A stretch of 64,000 nucleotides of DNA, from NCBI GenBank assembly GCA_000727475.1, contig KL647325.1, positions 1-64,000 of the forward strand. Reading direction: 5' to 3'. The notes beneath the pieces were generated by a model, which was given only the letters and a program-made list of their open reading frames with translations, was not told the DNA's origin and did no database searches. This DNA is from Sarcocystis neurona (Eukaryota; Apicomplexa; Conoidasida; Eucoccidiorida; Sarcocystidae). This document shows positions 21,812-33,800 of this stretch, in pieces. The translations under genes and the position numbers were made by a program. Within the stretch, counting starts at the first letter, position 1; every line of letters starts with the position of its first letter.

Positions 21812-22201
21812 ATGCCCTTGCGAACAAAACAGTGCACCATGCAGCTGCCCTTCCAAGCACGCAAAGGATGGACTGCTAAGCGACGACGCAGGACCTCAGG
21901 AAGGTGTCGTCGAGCTCCTTCGGTGTGTTCGCGCAGGCGTCCTTGCCTATCCAGGTTACCCTTTTCCGACTACACGGAAGTGTACGTTCAGTCCCACTTC
22001 ATTTCGCTGACAGGCTTTAGAATACACGTGTGTATGGGGCAGCACCTGTATATACACACCCAGGTATATGCAGCGAAAAGGCTAAACGCAGGTGCACGAA
22101 TATCTGGTAAGTTGGATACGGACATGAACCCAAGTACCCAGGTGCGCGTTCTGTTGTTCAGATGCGTACTATCCCACTCTTTCAAACTCAGGCACCACTG
22201 A
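21812..22201 (+). CDS. Unproven ORF, 129 aa
   Basis: An ATG at 21812 opens 129 codons in DNA that is not repeat-driven. The product is basic in its first half (GWTAKRRRRTSGRCRR) and ends NPSTQVRVLLFRCVLSHSFK. No signal peptide, domain or splice context is recognisable. Open frames of this size are expected by chance a few times in a window this long. Confidence 0.22.
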   Translation: MPLRTKQCTMQLPFQARKGWTAKRRRRTSGRCRRAPSVCSRRRPCLSRLPFSDYTEVYVQSHFISLTGFRIHVCMGQHLYIHTQVYAAKRLNAGARISGKLDTDMNPSTQVRVLLFRCVLSHSFKLRHH

Positions 22202-22578
22202 CGACGCGAATCAAATGCGTCTGGAAGTCCGCGTCTGCGTCAGCAACGCAAGACGTACACAGGATGCTGCTGCGTTATCTTCTGCTACACCTACGTAGAT
22301 GGGGGGTCGACTTGTATTTTCTGTTGCTGTGCGTGGTGCAACTGTAAATAGCATCATGTAACTTGCGGTCCACACTAGTTGATAGAAGGTGAATCACGCG
22401 CGCCTGCTCAGCTATGAATTACATTTGTGTGCCCTGTGTGTGAGACGACGATACTTGCGCCGGCTTGAAAAGCTGACAGAATACACGCCCACGCGAACAA
22501 ATGTCCCTGCGTACCAAGGTGTAAACAAGACCAGCATGTAAGGCGGTATAACGTGACATGCACACCTTATGCACTTGA

Positions 22579-22824
22579 ATGCAACACATCGTCAAACCAC
22601 TGCCTTGTGGGTTGTGGCTTGGGAGACTCGTGATCAGCCTCGGTCCGCAAATGCAAACTCTTTACGAAGACACAGATACATATCTAAGAAGGCACGGCAG
22701 CCGACGTGCCCTCTCTTGCATCCCTCAACTACGTGTGACCAACGACACACCCGTTGCGAATCCACCTAAGCAATACACGTCTATGGCGCTCACAAAATTA
22801 CTCGCATACAGTAGAAGTATCTGA
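22579..22824 (+). CDS. Unproven ORF, 81 aa
   Basis: An ATG at 22579 starts a frame with protein-like composition (KPLPCGLWLGRLVISLGPQM, then EDTDTYLRRHGSRRALS). A second ATG at 22569 opens another frame of similar length, which lowers confidence. No family or splice evidence. Confidence 0.2.
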   Translation: MQHIVKPLPCGLWLGRLVISLGPQMQTLYEDTDTYLRRHGSRRALSCIPQLRVTNDTPVANPPKQYTSMALTKLLAYSRSI

Positions 22825-23227
22825 ACATGCAGATGAGCTAAAATCAGCTTTGAAAGATACTAACGTAAGAACAAAAGGAGGATCAAGACTGTCCGTTCCC
22901 CGCCGTGTACACACACTGCTCCCGCGGCCGTTCACAGTGATGTGCTGCAAGCACAACCCACTGTACACTCCAGGCCGCTCACACGATGTCCCGGTGTAAG
23001 TACACCACCTAGACGTCTCCGATTCATGAGTTCTTGACAGGATGCTGCACACCACACAGATGCTTGCCGTACGCGTAGATTTCACCCTGGCAGTGCGTGT
23101 TGCTCTGTTGCACGTACAGCACCACGTTGTGTGGCTTTGCTCACATAATTCAGCGACGCGTCATCCAACGCTGTCGCTTCTAGGCTCATATGACTTCGCC
23201 GCATGACCACCCTTCCTCCCGTACGTA

Positions 23228-23521
23228 ATGACGTATACAGAGGTTGATATGTTGTGGTACGCACACCATAATAAGCGCCGTTCCCCTCGGAGGGGCACAC
23301 CCACACATCCGTACACATTCGTACTAAAAGAGAAACGCCCGTGTAAGCTGGTCCGCGCAGTTGAATTCGCCGTGAACGAATCGCTCTCATACGCTACGTC
23401 TTCCAAATTGCTTGCACGTACACACCACACGCGTATGCTAGCTGTCACGTACGAATCCAGAGTACGGACACAAGACGTGCGTGGCCTGCATTTCCATTTT
23501 AACTGTTTCACATATTTGTGA
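23228..23521 (+). CDS. Unproven ORF, 97 aa
   Basis: An ATG at 23228 opens 97 codons (PYTFVLKEKRPCKLVRAVEF, then NESLSYATSSKLLARTHHTR). The opposite strand is also open over 23161-23511 but lacks an ATG. No recognisable domain. Confidence 0.22.
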   Translation: MTYTEVDMLWYAHHNKRRSPRRGTPTHPYTFVLKEKRPCKLVRAVEFAVNESLSYATSSKLLARTHHTRMLAVTYESRVRTQDVRGLHFHFNCFTYL

Positions 23522-23768
23522 TTCGAGCCCGGCGCTGCCGCGCTACCGGACTTTGTTTCCGCAGCACGAAGCGCAGGAATAGGATATCTCCATCATCCTT
23601 ACGCTGCTTCGTTTGCCACACACGGGAAACATTGTTAAACCAAAGCCATTCACACGCGTGCACCCATGAGACGGCTTGCTTGTCTTTCGCGCACTCGGCA
23701 GCGAACTCAACCCCTACAACAACAACTAGGAGATCTATTCAGTGACCAAGAACACACATACCAACGCC

Positions 23769-24002
23769 TTCACAAATAAACGTCGACATCAACGCATCAC
23801 CCTCGAACACAGAAAAAAGATTCACATTACCAGTCCCCCTCAACACGTACAGCCACCTCTATGGAAGGTACGTATAAAAGCCGTCTTCACAAATAAACGT
23901 CGACATCAACGCATCACCCTCGAACACAGAAAAGAGATTCACATTACCAGTCCCCCTCAACACGTACAGCCGCCTCTATGGAACGTACGTATAAAAGCCG
24001 TG
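23769..24002 (+). repeat. 117-bp direct tandem duplication, two copies
   Basis: The unit starting ttcacaaataaacgtcgaca at 23769 repeats at 23886 with only a few substitutions (for example aaaaaagatt against aaaagagatt, and ggaaggtacg against ggaacgtacg). The length is divisible by three and one plus frame stays open through both copies (39 residues each, with HRKKIHITSPPQHVQPPLW), but it has no ATG. Each copy ends in gtacgtataaaagccgt, which contains a TATAAAAG motif. Confidence 0.9.
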
Positions 24003-24288
24003 TAGCTCGCCCCGGAGACGCGTATGCGTCTCTGGCCGTATTACTCCCCAAGCACAGGCGGCTGAATAGCCGTAGGGCCACAGTGCCGACTTCCTCGTGC
24101 TGCCGGTAGCGTAAAGTTGCCGATCAGCCACACGTACACACACGTGTACTACAAATACAATATACAGGCATACACGCTTCCGCGCGGACGTCTAGTTGTA
24201 TCCAGACAGATATGTTGTATGCAGAGTAAAGGAACTCAGTTGTTCACCAACGTCCGCCTACCCACTTACACCACGTGCAGCCACAGAG

Positions 24289-24561
24289 ATGCGTACTACA
24301 AGCTGTAGAAGCAAAACCGCTACATGGAAACCCGCGAAGGCTCCTGCAAATTCAGTACAGGGAGAACCCCACACCAACGCACACCTAGTTGATGGAAGAA
24401 CATACGCCCACAGAAGATTTGAAAGCGGTTCTGCCCCTGCTGGCGGTGCGATTATGTGGGCAGCTCTCTTGCTACGATGCATACGTAAACCTCGGATGAA
24501 TTTCAGCCACACATTTCTCTCCTCAGAGCTGGAAATCTCCCCCGCGGACTGGAAGTCCTAA
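24289..24561 (+). CDS. Unproven ORF, 90 aa
   Basis: An ATG at 24289 starts a natural-looking frame (AHLVDGRTYAHRRFESGSAP, GGAIMWAALLLRCIRKPRMN, then SSELEISPADWKS and a TAA stop). One short hydrophobic stretch is present. The frame is open further upstream, so an exon start before this ATG is possible. No family recognised. Confidence 0.28.
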   Translation: MRTTSCRSKTATWKPAKAPANSVQGEPHTNAHLVDGRTYAHRRFESGSAPAGGAIMWAALLLRCIRKPRMNFSHTFLSSELEISPADWKS

Positions 24562-25092
24562 CAGCGGGGCGCATGCATGCGCAGCACAGGCTTGACAGCA
24601 GGCAAAAATGTCAGTCACAGGCCTCACACATACCTACGTGCTGCAGAGGACGCACATACGTGTTTTTCTGTAAACCATTCCTAGTATGCAGAAATGATAC
24701 TTGAATGTACGCACACATATATGTATATATATGTACATATAACTTTACACGATGCGCACTCTGCAAACCACCAGAATAGGCCCACGCACCAAACGAGGCA
24801 AGCAGCCTGCATGCGTCCATTCAAAGAGCGAGCAGCGATTCTTCAGTCGCTACTACCCGTCGGCGGCACGAAGCCTCTCGACGCATCAACGCAGCGTGAC
24901 GCCGCTTCTTTCCATTCATGTGCACCCATATATATACACATATATAACATATATACACATACATATATAAATACACATCAGGTCACCGTGTAAACCCGAG
25001 TAGCCCCCTCCTCCTACATTCAGGATTCTACATTGCCGCGAAGAAGCACACATGCGCACTAAATTATGTGGCGCCTCTAGACTACGAACACG

Positions 25093-25422
25093 ATGGGGAA
25101 AAGACTCAAAGAAGAACGCGACAACATCCAAGTCCGCGCGATAAAAACCCCGTGCAGTCACAAACTGGTGTACCATCGCAGACTGAAAAAAGGGCTACTC
25201 GGAACACGCCGGACCGTCCCAAGCAGTGGCAGGCCGACACGGCGGCGGCGATACACGTCCACAGATGATCCTCGGTTTTGTTGCTGCAGTGTTTCTGTCC
25301 CCTCACATATACGCGGAGTGCCGACCCACACAAAAGTACAGAGAACCGCCTTCCCGGCCACGCGCAGGGACGTAGGAGATACGTGCATGCAAAACTGCCC
25401 TTTGATGAAAAAAAGACGCTGA
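25093..25422 (+). CDS. Unproven ORF, 109 aa, basic
   Basis: An ATG at 25093 opens 109 codons, basic throughout (MGKRLKEERDNIQVRAIKTP near the start, ending MKKRR). The minus strand is open over 25158-25550 with an ATG at 25460 and also reads like protein, so the strand is uncertain. No domain recognised. Confidence 0.25.
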   Translation: MGKRLKEERDNIQVRAIKTPCSHKLVYHRRLKKGLLGTRRTVPSSGRPTRRRRYTSTDDPRFCCCSVSVPSHIRGVPTHTKVQRTAFPATRRDVGDTCMQNCPLMKKRR

Positions 25423-26202
25423 GAAATCAAGCCGTCCCACCAACACTCGAACACGCGCATACCACCCTCACGCGCCACTGTCGAATCGGTCGCATGCTGC
25501 TCTCCACACAAGAAGAAACAGATGCTGCTGTGCGTACGCGACGCCTTCACAGCAGCACGGCGTACCTCTCGAAAATTGCAGTCGACTCCACCGCCACTTC
25601 TTCATTTCTATGGACACATCACGTCCTATCTACAGTCCTCCGCCTCACGTGTCTACACGTGGGTGTACATGTACGTACACGCATCACCTCAACACATATA
25701 CACAAATTTATATATGTACATACACACATATCAATCGTTACGTATACATATATATACAGATACAAACAGACACGCAAACCTCTCTATCTCCCTGTATATA
25801 TATATATATATATGTACGCATGCATACAGACCAATCTCTGCGTACATATATATACATACAGAGCTGCTAACCTCTCTCCCTACACATATATGTAGGCCTG
25901 CGGAGAAGGTTTCTGCTCAGGTAAAATGGCGGCCCCTCTACACTTCACGTGATAAGCTAATCACCGCAGCCACCCCTACATGAGTGCCCTCTCCCGAGAC
26001 GCTTATTGCAAGATGTCTATCCATACATATGCACAGGCGTGCACGGTGCACACGGCACTGCTGTGCGCGCCCCTGCTTGCGTCCCAGCAGGCCCGTTCAT
26101 TTTCTGAGGTACCGACTGCTGCCCCAACAGCGGCGTGCTCTTGCTGTTGTCAGCAGCAGCAGCAGCAACACCAGCAACAACGTCATTACCGCTCCTTCTT
26201 TT
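25423..26202. other. Downstream spacer of the Q/A/S-rich gene
   Basis: TA/CA-rich DNA with dense microsatellites at 25690-25900, then a short CAG cluster (26150-26190) next to the stop of the minus-strand exon at 26203. Nothing else is supported. Confidence 0.4.
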
Positions 26203-27681
26203 TCACTTCTCTCTGACTTCCTGCTGGCACTTCTCCTCGACTTTTGCTGCGTGAAAGGTTTGCTTCGGCTGCTGCGGGTGCGCCACGACGTCTGTGTCTG
26301 CGGCGTTTGCTGCGTTGTCGCCTTCTGCTACTGCTGTTGCTGGCGCATGAGAGGTCGCCCCTCCTGCGGAACCCGAAGACGCAAGTATCGCTGCTCTGCT
26401 GCTGCAACGAGCAGCAGCTTTTATGGCACCTGCGGCCAGCGCCGCCGCCGCTCCCAACGCATCCGCAGCTAACGCCACCGGGCCTCTGCAGGCCCCTGCG
26501 CCGCTGCTGCTGCTGTTACTGCGTCCTCCTGCGGCAGGTGGCACGACTGGCGAGTCCCCTACGCCGCACGTGTCTCGCCGCGTGCTGCGCTTCCCTGCCG
26601 CAGCAGAAACAGGCGATTTCTCATCTCCCCCCCCTCCTGCTGCTGCAGCGGGTACTACTGCTGCTGCTGTTCGTCCTCCCCCTCCTGCCCCACCTGCAGC
26701 TCGTTCTGCACGTGCAGCACCCACACGAGACGACGGCGTATCCTCACTCTCGTCCTTCTCCTTCTTCTCGTTGCCGGGTGTTTCCGCGTCCCAAAAAAAC
26801 CCGTGTTCCCTCGGGGTCGTCCACCTGCTGCTGCTGCTACTGCCATCGCCATTCCTGCTGTTGCTCCTGCTGCTGCTGGCGTTGTCGCTGCTATCCCTCA
26901 GCAACGCCGGAGTGCGGCGACTGCTCGCCCCGCCTCGTTCTCCTCCTCCGTTCCTGCTGCCGCTGCGCCCCCCACGCGCTGCCCTGTTGCAGCCGCCGCT
27001 GCTCCTCCCAATGCCGCTGCCACCGCACTCTGCTCTCGCGCTGCTGTCGTCCCGATCTGCGCTTCTCCCGTTGCTGCTGGGACTGCAGCTGTTCCTGCTG
27101 CTGTTGCACACTACTGAGGTCTGCTGGATTCTGCTGTCACTTGTTGCTGGCTCCCACTCAGTATGAGCATGCTCGGCAACAGCGCCGGCGCACGATGTTG
27201 CAGAGGCGGACGGCGGGAGTGCTTCTGCCGCATCACCAGCCCCGGCGCTGCTGCCGCTGCGGCTGTTCGTGTTGTCGCTTGCTGTTCCACTCTGATGCAG
27301 CAAGGAGGAGCACGCGATGGAGTTCTTGCATGCGCGGAGTCTATCTGAAGGCTGCGCTTCATCTTGTTCTCCTTTTCTTCCTCCTGCTGCTGCTGTTCCT
27401 GTCGACTCTGAGGACCCTACCACTGCCGCACTGGCGCCGCCCTCTGAAGCAGTGACGTACTCGTTACTGTTGCTGCTTTCCTTGAAGGCAGGAACAGGCT
27501 CTGGCGCTGCCGCTGCAGCAGACGGTCCAGCTGCCGCCACAGAACCGCTGCTGCTGCTGCTCACGCCGCTGCTCTCGCTGCTTCTTTTACTGTTGCTGTT
27601 GCTGCCTTCCGAGGGAGAAGAATTTAGCAGCAGCAGCAGCGGGTCTCCCCCTTGCTTCACTGCCTGTTCTTCTGCTTCGAT
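26203..27681 (-). CDS. S/A/G-rich exon of the giant low-complexity gene, probable C-terminus
   Basis: Enters at the acceptor ggtgcgtgcag, first codon ATC at 27681 (phase 0), and ends at TGA at 26203 after EVREK; 492 residues. The first ten residues (IEAEEQAVKQ) continue the helix that ends the exon at 29165. The remainder is serine, alanine, glycine and asparagine-rich with non-repetitive islands (CKNSIACSSLLHQSG; TTPREHGFFWDAETPGNEKK) and an alanine-rich hydrophobic patch (VALAADALGAAAALAAGAIK). No catalytic domain. The opposite strand is open over much of this region, but only the minus frame is open throughout and has consistent junctions. Confidence 0.65.
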   Translation of the reverse strand: MEAEEQAVKQGGDPLLLLLNSSPSEGSNSNSKRSSESSGVSSSSSGSVAAAGPSAAAAAPEPVPAFKESSNSNEYVTASEGGASAAVVGSSESTGTAAAGGRKGEQDEAQPSDRLRACKNSIACSSLLHQSGTASDNTNSRSGSSAGAGDAAEALPPSASATSCAGAVAEHAHTEWEPATSDSRIQQTSVVCNSSRNSCSPSSNGRSADRDDSSARAECGGSGIGRSSGGCNRAARGGRSGSRNGGGERGGASSRRTPALLRDSSDNASSSRSNSRNGDGSSSSSRWTTPREHGFFWDAETPGNEKKEKDESEDTPSSRVGAARAERAAGGAGGGGRTAAAVVPAAAAGGGGDEKSPVSAAAGKRSTRRDTCGVGDSPVVPPAAGGRSNSSSSGAGACRGPVALAADALGAAAALAAGAIKAAARCSSRAAILASSGSAGGATSHAPATAVAEGDNAANAADTDVVAHPQQPKQTFHAAKVEEKCQQEVREK

Positions 27682-29164
27682 CTGCACGCACCAGATTCAC
27701 ACAGACATATAACCCAAGCGCGCCACGCTACACAAAAATGGGCTACGACTTCTCTGTTGCTTCCCTTTATCATCCACACACATATATCCATATATATGTA
27801 TATGATGTATCCGCGTGTATACAGGCACACACACACACATGCAGTTACACACTTAAACCTGAATACACGTGTACACCCCCTCACATCGACACACATGTAT
27901 ACACACCTGTACACCAAGCTTCTTCACCTTTTGCTCTACAAAAAAATACACATATGTATGTATACGCGTATACACACGCGTACACACATGCAAACAGAGA
28001 TACACATACACATATATATTCCACCACTCGTCAGGTGTGTCTGATACCGTCACACAGATACACACACATACATCAACTACGTTACCACAAAAGTGACCCT
28101 TCCTTCATCTGACTGTACATACCCACCCGACCACGCACATATACATATGTGTGGATTTGTGTGTACGAGCTGTAAATAACACGCGACGCGTCGTCAGCGA
28201 TATACACGCGGATTTCTGTGCAGAACTGCAGCAAATAAGACGCTGCCTATCAGCACGGTAACCCGCGCGTTACCGCCGGTGGGAAGCTGCTCTTCCTCCT
28301 AATACGACAGCGCAGCTACACGCTGGTACTACGCATTCGCATACAGGTGCCTCCTCCTACAGGGCTGCTGCTGCGCTGCTGTTACGCAGTTCTTGCACGT
28401 GTGCTTTCTCCAAGTTTCTTCTCGCGTGTGCAACAAGTGCCCTGCACCAAAGCTGCGGGGGATCGACGCAGCAGAATAAATAAGCGGGGATGCAGCTGCT
28501 CGCCTGTTACGCGCAGCTTCACAGCAAGGCACGCTTGCACGGACGTATTCTACCCTCTCTACGGACCCATACACAGGCATCTCCGTGTGCTCCACATATG
28601 ATGCACATACACAGATACATCCATACATATGGATACAGATATACACATATATATACATATATATATGTGTATGTATTTATATTCGTATTTACACGCGTGT
28701 AAAAAGTGCAAACCTAGACGTGCATATACAGGTATGTCTATATGTGAGAATGAATAACCAAAGACGCGTGATACATACACATGCATACCTGTATGTACAT
28801 ATACGTGCACCCTCTCAGGAAAAGGGGGCATATACGTATATTTACGAAACACGGTCCTATCAAAAGGTAGATAGCATACACATGCATACGTACTGTAGTC
28901 CCAAAATACAGGTAAAACGTACCTCATATATATATATGTACACATACGTACCGTAATCCTAATACACAGGTACCAAGCACGTGTACATGTATGAATATAT
29001 ATATATATATATATACGCACGTACCGTAGCCCTAGCACGAGCATATATGGCACATATATATATATATATTTATATACGAATCCTAGCCTCAAGAGAAAGG
29101 TAAACAGCACATACATACTTATACGTATGTATGTACATGTATGTGGGTACATGTTGGACGGTAC
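27682..29164 (-). other. Probable 1.48-kb intron packed with microsatellites
   Basis: Bounded by donor aaaag|gtaccg (29165/29164) and acceptor gtgcgtgcag (ending 27682), both phase 0. It contains TA arrays at 28634-28670, 28930-28945, 28997-29020 and 29052-29072 and CA tracts at 27820-28080. A non-repetitive island at 28340-28560 is open on both strands (minus: PLIYSAASIPRSFGAGHLLH) and could be an alternative small exon. Confidence 0.6.
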
Positions 29165-30052
29165 CTTTTTATGTCTGCGTTCAAGAAGTCGATTTTTGGC
29201 CCGTATTTCGATAAGTTTTTTATCGAGAGCGAGTTCCTTGGCTTCGTCTCTTAGAGTTGTCGGGGAGCACGTATCCTTAGCAGTAGCCGAGGCGCCTCGG
29301 GTCTTATCCTTCTCCAGTTGCTGCTGTGCTGCATGCAGCGGGACGTAATGCTGTTGCTGGCCATGGGTCGTCGCTGCAGCAGCAACACCGCCAGCAGCGG
29401 GGGGTCCGTCCTTCACGTACCCACGTTCTCCTCTGCGCGGGTGCTGCTGCTGTTGTTCTCCGGCAAACCCGTTGGCTGCAGCAGCCGGCGCGCACCCAGA
29501 CCGAGACACGTACTGTAACTGCAGTTGATGACTCTGCTGCTGCTCTTGGTAACGGCCGCGCTGCTGCTGCTTCTCCTGAACGTATTGCTGTTGCTGTTGG
29601 AAGTGCTGCTGCTGCGGCTGTTGCTGCTGATGCTGCCACACGGCGCCACGTGATCCGCGTCGCTGCTGCTGCTGCTGAGCGGCGCGAGCCGCACGCTGCT
29701 GCGGCAAGGCCCTCTCTGCTGTTGCAGCAGATCCAGCAGCAGCAGTAGCACCGCCACCACCGTCGCGTTCACCAGCCACAGCACTGGTGTACGCAGCAGC
29801 AGCCGAAGCAGCAGCCCCGGCAACAGCATTTCCTTCCGACGCATCTGGGACGTCTCCCTCTGGCTTTTGGCTCCCTCCGCCAACCTGCTGCTGCGGTTGC
29901 ACGCGGCGCCACGGGTACGTCGCGCTTTCTGTACCAACAACACAGCCAACACACGGACACACGCAGGAAAGACGCAAGTATTTCTCTTCTCCGTTGAAAT
30001 GCATGCATCCACGCTCAACGTCTGCTAGGAGAAGAACCGCATCACCCGCGCA
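29165..30052 (-). CDS. Q-rich exon with coiled-coil end, giant low-complexity gene
   Basis: Acceptor ggtttgctttttttgcag allows a start at 30052 in phase 0. A later acceptor (gttgttggtacag, exon from 29928, phase 1) would remove the cysteine-rich CVCPCVGCVVG stretch, which looks intronic. The exon encodes YPWRRVQPQQQ, alanine-rich sequence, several glutamine runs, and ends RDEAKELALDKKLIEIRAKN followed by RLLERRHKK at donor aaaag|gtaccg. That charged end has strong helical, coiled-coil character and continues with IEAEEQAVKQ of the next exon. No enzymatic motif. It may be preceded by the large exon at 30894-37889, but that junction is not settled. Confidence 0.65.
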
Positions 30053-30893
30053 CTGCAAAAAAAGCAAACCGCAGCATCCTGCGGCAAAGACACACGTATT
30101 CATCCGATCGACAGAGACAGTCTTCTCCCCCAGCTTCCCCCCCCGCGCCAACAGCAAGAGCGGCATGCGCGAGAAATGCATTCTTCAAGCAGCCAGCTTG
30201 CCTGAAGTTTATTCTTCGAGCTACAGGGAAGAGACTCGCACGCCTGCAGCACATACGTCAAGTGTATGGGAAGACTTCGCTTTACCAGCTACACACACAC
30301 GCGCCGCTCGAGAAAGAGCCGCATTCCACCGAGGACGCAGGAAAAGGAAAAGACGCAGGACAACACACGAGTCACGCGCAGCAGGCCTTCCCCACAAGAG
30401 ACAGCTCCGGCAGATAGGACTCATAAACTCGGGAAACACGCAGTAGCGACAACGCTGGACAGCCTTCCGCCGCGCTACGAATATTCCGCCACATATATAT
30501 GTATATATTTATACTTACAAGCGTGCGACACACGCGCTACTCGAGTTGGATGGACCGCATGCAAGACACGCGTAGCAGCGCGCGACGTGCAAGATCTACC
30601 AGCTGGCCTACATACGTATATATATATATATATACATATGTATGTACATATATATATATATATGTACACGAACCTGCGACACACCATCAAATCCCCACGT
30701 GTAGAACTGCACGCGTCCCTGCACGTGGGCGCATGTGCCGGCCAAGTGACACTTGTATTCGTCCATACATACACGTGCAATGCACGGCCAGCTTTACACA
30801 TTCGTACTCATATATATACATATATATATACACTGGATTTATACGTGTAGATACGTGAATCAGGTGTATATATATAGCGTTTGACCCGTAGAC
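30053..30893 (-). other. Intron or spacer between giant exons, TA-rich
   Basis: Contains dense TA arrays (30498-30512, 30615-30665, 30805-30832, 30867-30876). Open frames across them translate as Y/I/V repeats. No strong donor was found at the 3' end of the large exon; candidates are cac|gtctac at 30893 and, earlier, gctgcag|gttcgt near 31048, whose phase matches the alternative acceptor at 29928. Confidence 0.4.
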
Positions 30894-33800
30894 GTGAAGA
30901 AGTGCCACTAGCAGTGGGTTCTTGGATGTGTTGAGGAATACATGCACGTATATGTTGTCAGCAGATAGGGACTTCTGCAAAAAAGTGAAGAGGGGTGCAA
31001 ACGGGTTCCTAGAAGGAGCAAAGAAGTTGCTGCCAGACGAACCTGCAGCGAGACAGGCGGGGACGACGACGGCAGTGCCATTCGCCCAGCGTTGCTGCTG
31101 CTGGTGTTTGTGCTGCTGGCGCGGGTGCTGTTGCTTGGGGAAGCCGGAGACGCCGGCCTCGGCAGCACGCACTCCAGCAGCACCGATTGGGGCGTCGAAC
31201 GCATTTTTCTGCTTCCCCCTGCCTCTGCTGCCGTGGCTGTCTGCGCCGCGTCCATTGCTGTCGTTCGTGCTGCGGCTGCTTCTGCTGACCCACATGTTGC
31301 GGCTGCCTGCGTTGCTGCTGCTGACGCTGTTCCTCTTGTTGCTCCAGCCTCGCCGAGGAGCGTTCCCACTCTCAACAACAACAGCTGCTGGGTCCTCTGC
31401 GTCCACGTTTCTCTCTCTTTGCATCCCTTCCTTCCCGTTCGCATTTCCCTCTCCAATCTCCCCCACTCCTACTACTGCTGCTCCTGCTGCTGCTCCTGCT
31501 GCTGCTCCTGCTGCTGCTCCTGCTGCTGGGGCCTCGCCGTACATGCTGTTCGTGCTGCAGTTCCTTCGCTGTTCCTGCAGCTTCTCAGCAGCAGATTCCT
31601 CCGCATCCTTCCGCGTTGCTCCCCGCACAACCTCGACGTAGAACAAAGCCGCTCCTCCTCCTGCCCGTCCGCTCCTGCCACTCTGCCCGCTACCTCTCTT
31701 CGCATAGTCTCTTTCTCCACCCTCCTGCTGCTGCTGCCGCTGCTGCCCCTGCTGCAACCGCTGCAGCAGCTGCCGCTGCGGCCGTTGAGGCTGGTGCTGC
31801 TGCTGGTGACGCCCGCCCACTACTCCCTGGTCCGGCTGCTGAATCTGGTGCTCCTGGTGTTGTGCTTGCTGCTGCTGCTGGGACCGTTGCCCGCGCTGTC
31901 GCCGCTGCTGCTCCATGCCTGTGGTGCCCCACATCCCCCTCGCACACGGATTCTGAAGGCTGCCGCGCTCTGCGTTTCCTGCTGTTTCTTCAAGTGGCAC
32001 GCCAGCAGCAAAAGCACCCCCACCACCTGCGCGTTTACTTCCGTTCTCCCCGCTTCCTCCGTCATACTCTGCTCCTGCTCCTGGTGCTGGTCCTGCTGCT
32101 GCGGCGGTATCCGCATGCCGCTGCTGCTGCTGTTGCTGCTGCTCCTGCACCGTCCGCGACGTTGGCATGTATTCGTATCTTAAAGTCCTCTCTCCTCTTC
32201 CTGAAGCGGCCATGTGTCGCTCACTCACACTGCTGCTCCAGCTGCTTCTGTTGCTGAAAATATGAGCCCCACCGTTGTTGCCCTCTGCCGCGTCCTCAAA
32301 CCGCTCTGCTGCACTGCCGGGTGGCTTTCCAAGAATAGCAGCCTGCTGCAGCATACTCACCCACTTCCGGTTCCCTCCCGCATCCGGTGCAGCCACTTGG
32401 CTGCAGTTCCTGCTGTAGCTGTTGCTGCTGCTGTTAGAAGTCGTCCTCCCAGCTGCTTTTTCGTGTGCATTCATTTGTAGTTCTACACAAGGAGGAGCCG
32501 GACAGGCTGCGGCTGCTTCATTATTCTGCTCTACCGCCGAAGAAGGCTGCTGGAGCAGTCCCCGCTCGTGCAGACCCATAACACTTCTCCCATCAGAAAG
32601 AGGCACTCCGCTGCTGCTGCTCAAATCCTTGCTAACGGCATTGTTGCTACTGCTGCTCCAGCCTGGCGCTGACGCCTGCAGCGGTCGTGTTTCTCCTGAC
32701 GAAGCCCCAACAGCAGGAGCAGCAGCAAATACGAGAGAAGAAGCCGCTTGCGTGTACCGGCCGTTGTGAACAGCTTTCTCCCCTGCAGCTCCTGCTGCCA
32801 CACCGTTATTATACCGCGGTTGCTGTTCGGAATTGCCAGCGCTGCTGCTCGCCTTCTGGTACTGCGCACGCTGTTGGGATTGCTGCTGCTGCTGATGCTG
32901 CCGAAGTTGTCGCTGCTGCTGCTGCTGGCCCTTCTGCTGTTGCTGTTGCGGCCACACCGCTGTACGACTGTTGCGGCTGCCACTGCCTGCTGCTGTCGCT
33001 CGACTGCTGCTGCTGCTCCATACCAACGCACCCGTTTCGACAACCTTCTCTCCCACGGCATGCGGCCCCTGACAGAGATGCACTGCTGGTGCTGCTGGTG
33101 TGGCTGCACTGCCATCGGGTGGGCGCAGCAGGCAATGCTGCTGCTCCTTGGCCTTACCGACGCTCCCGCTGCTGACGCGTCGTCCGCGCCGGCGGGGTAC
33201 CCGATTATTTGCTGCTTCACCTGCAGAACCGCGCGATATGGGACCACCTCTGCAGTGCTGCTGCTGCGGCTGCTGCTGCCTCGGTGCATCTTCACCGTAG
33301 GCGTTCTCAACGGCTTCCCTCTTTGAGCCAAAGTAGTTCTTCTCGCACGGAGTTTCGACACCCTCTGAAGGTTGTTGACGGTCCTGCAGCAACTGCTGTC
33401 CCTGATACTGCTGCTGTTGCTGACGTGCCCACTGCCGCTGCTGACGAGGCTGCTGCTGCTGCAGCTGCTGCTCGTGAGGTTGCCGGGAGTACCCCGCATT
33501 AGGCTGCTGCTGCTGTTGCCACTGCTGCTGTTGCCACTGCTGCTGTCGCTGCTCCTCCAGCTGCCTGCGCATCTGCCGCCGCTGGCCCTCCTGCTGCTGC
33601 TGCCACTCGGGATGGTGCTGTCGCTGCTCTTCATGTTGGTTCTCCTGAAATGGCCGGGAGTAGGGCTGGCACTGCTCGTAGGCCTGCTGCGACTGTTCGT
33701 ACGCCTGCTGCTGCTGCTGTTCATGCTGCTGCTGTTGCACCTCCTGCTCGTGCATCTGGTCCCCGTGCGGCTGCCGCTCCTGATGCAGCTTCTCCTCGGC

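Noticed and set aside
26244..27455. 403-codon plus-strand frame
   Set aside because: Cysteine- and leucine-rich reverse reading of the S/A/Q-coding exon.
31092..32183. 363-codon plus-strand frame opposite the giant Q-rich exon
   Set aside because: A CTG-derived L/C/S-rich shadow. The minus frame is open for more than 2,300 codons with natural Y/P-rich islands.
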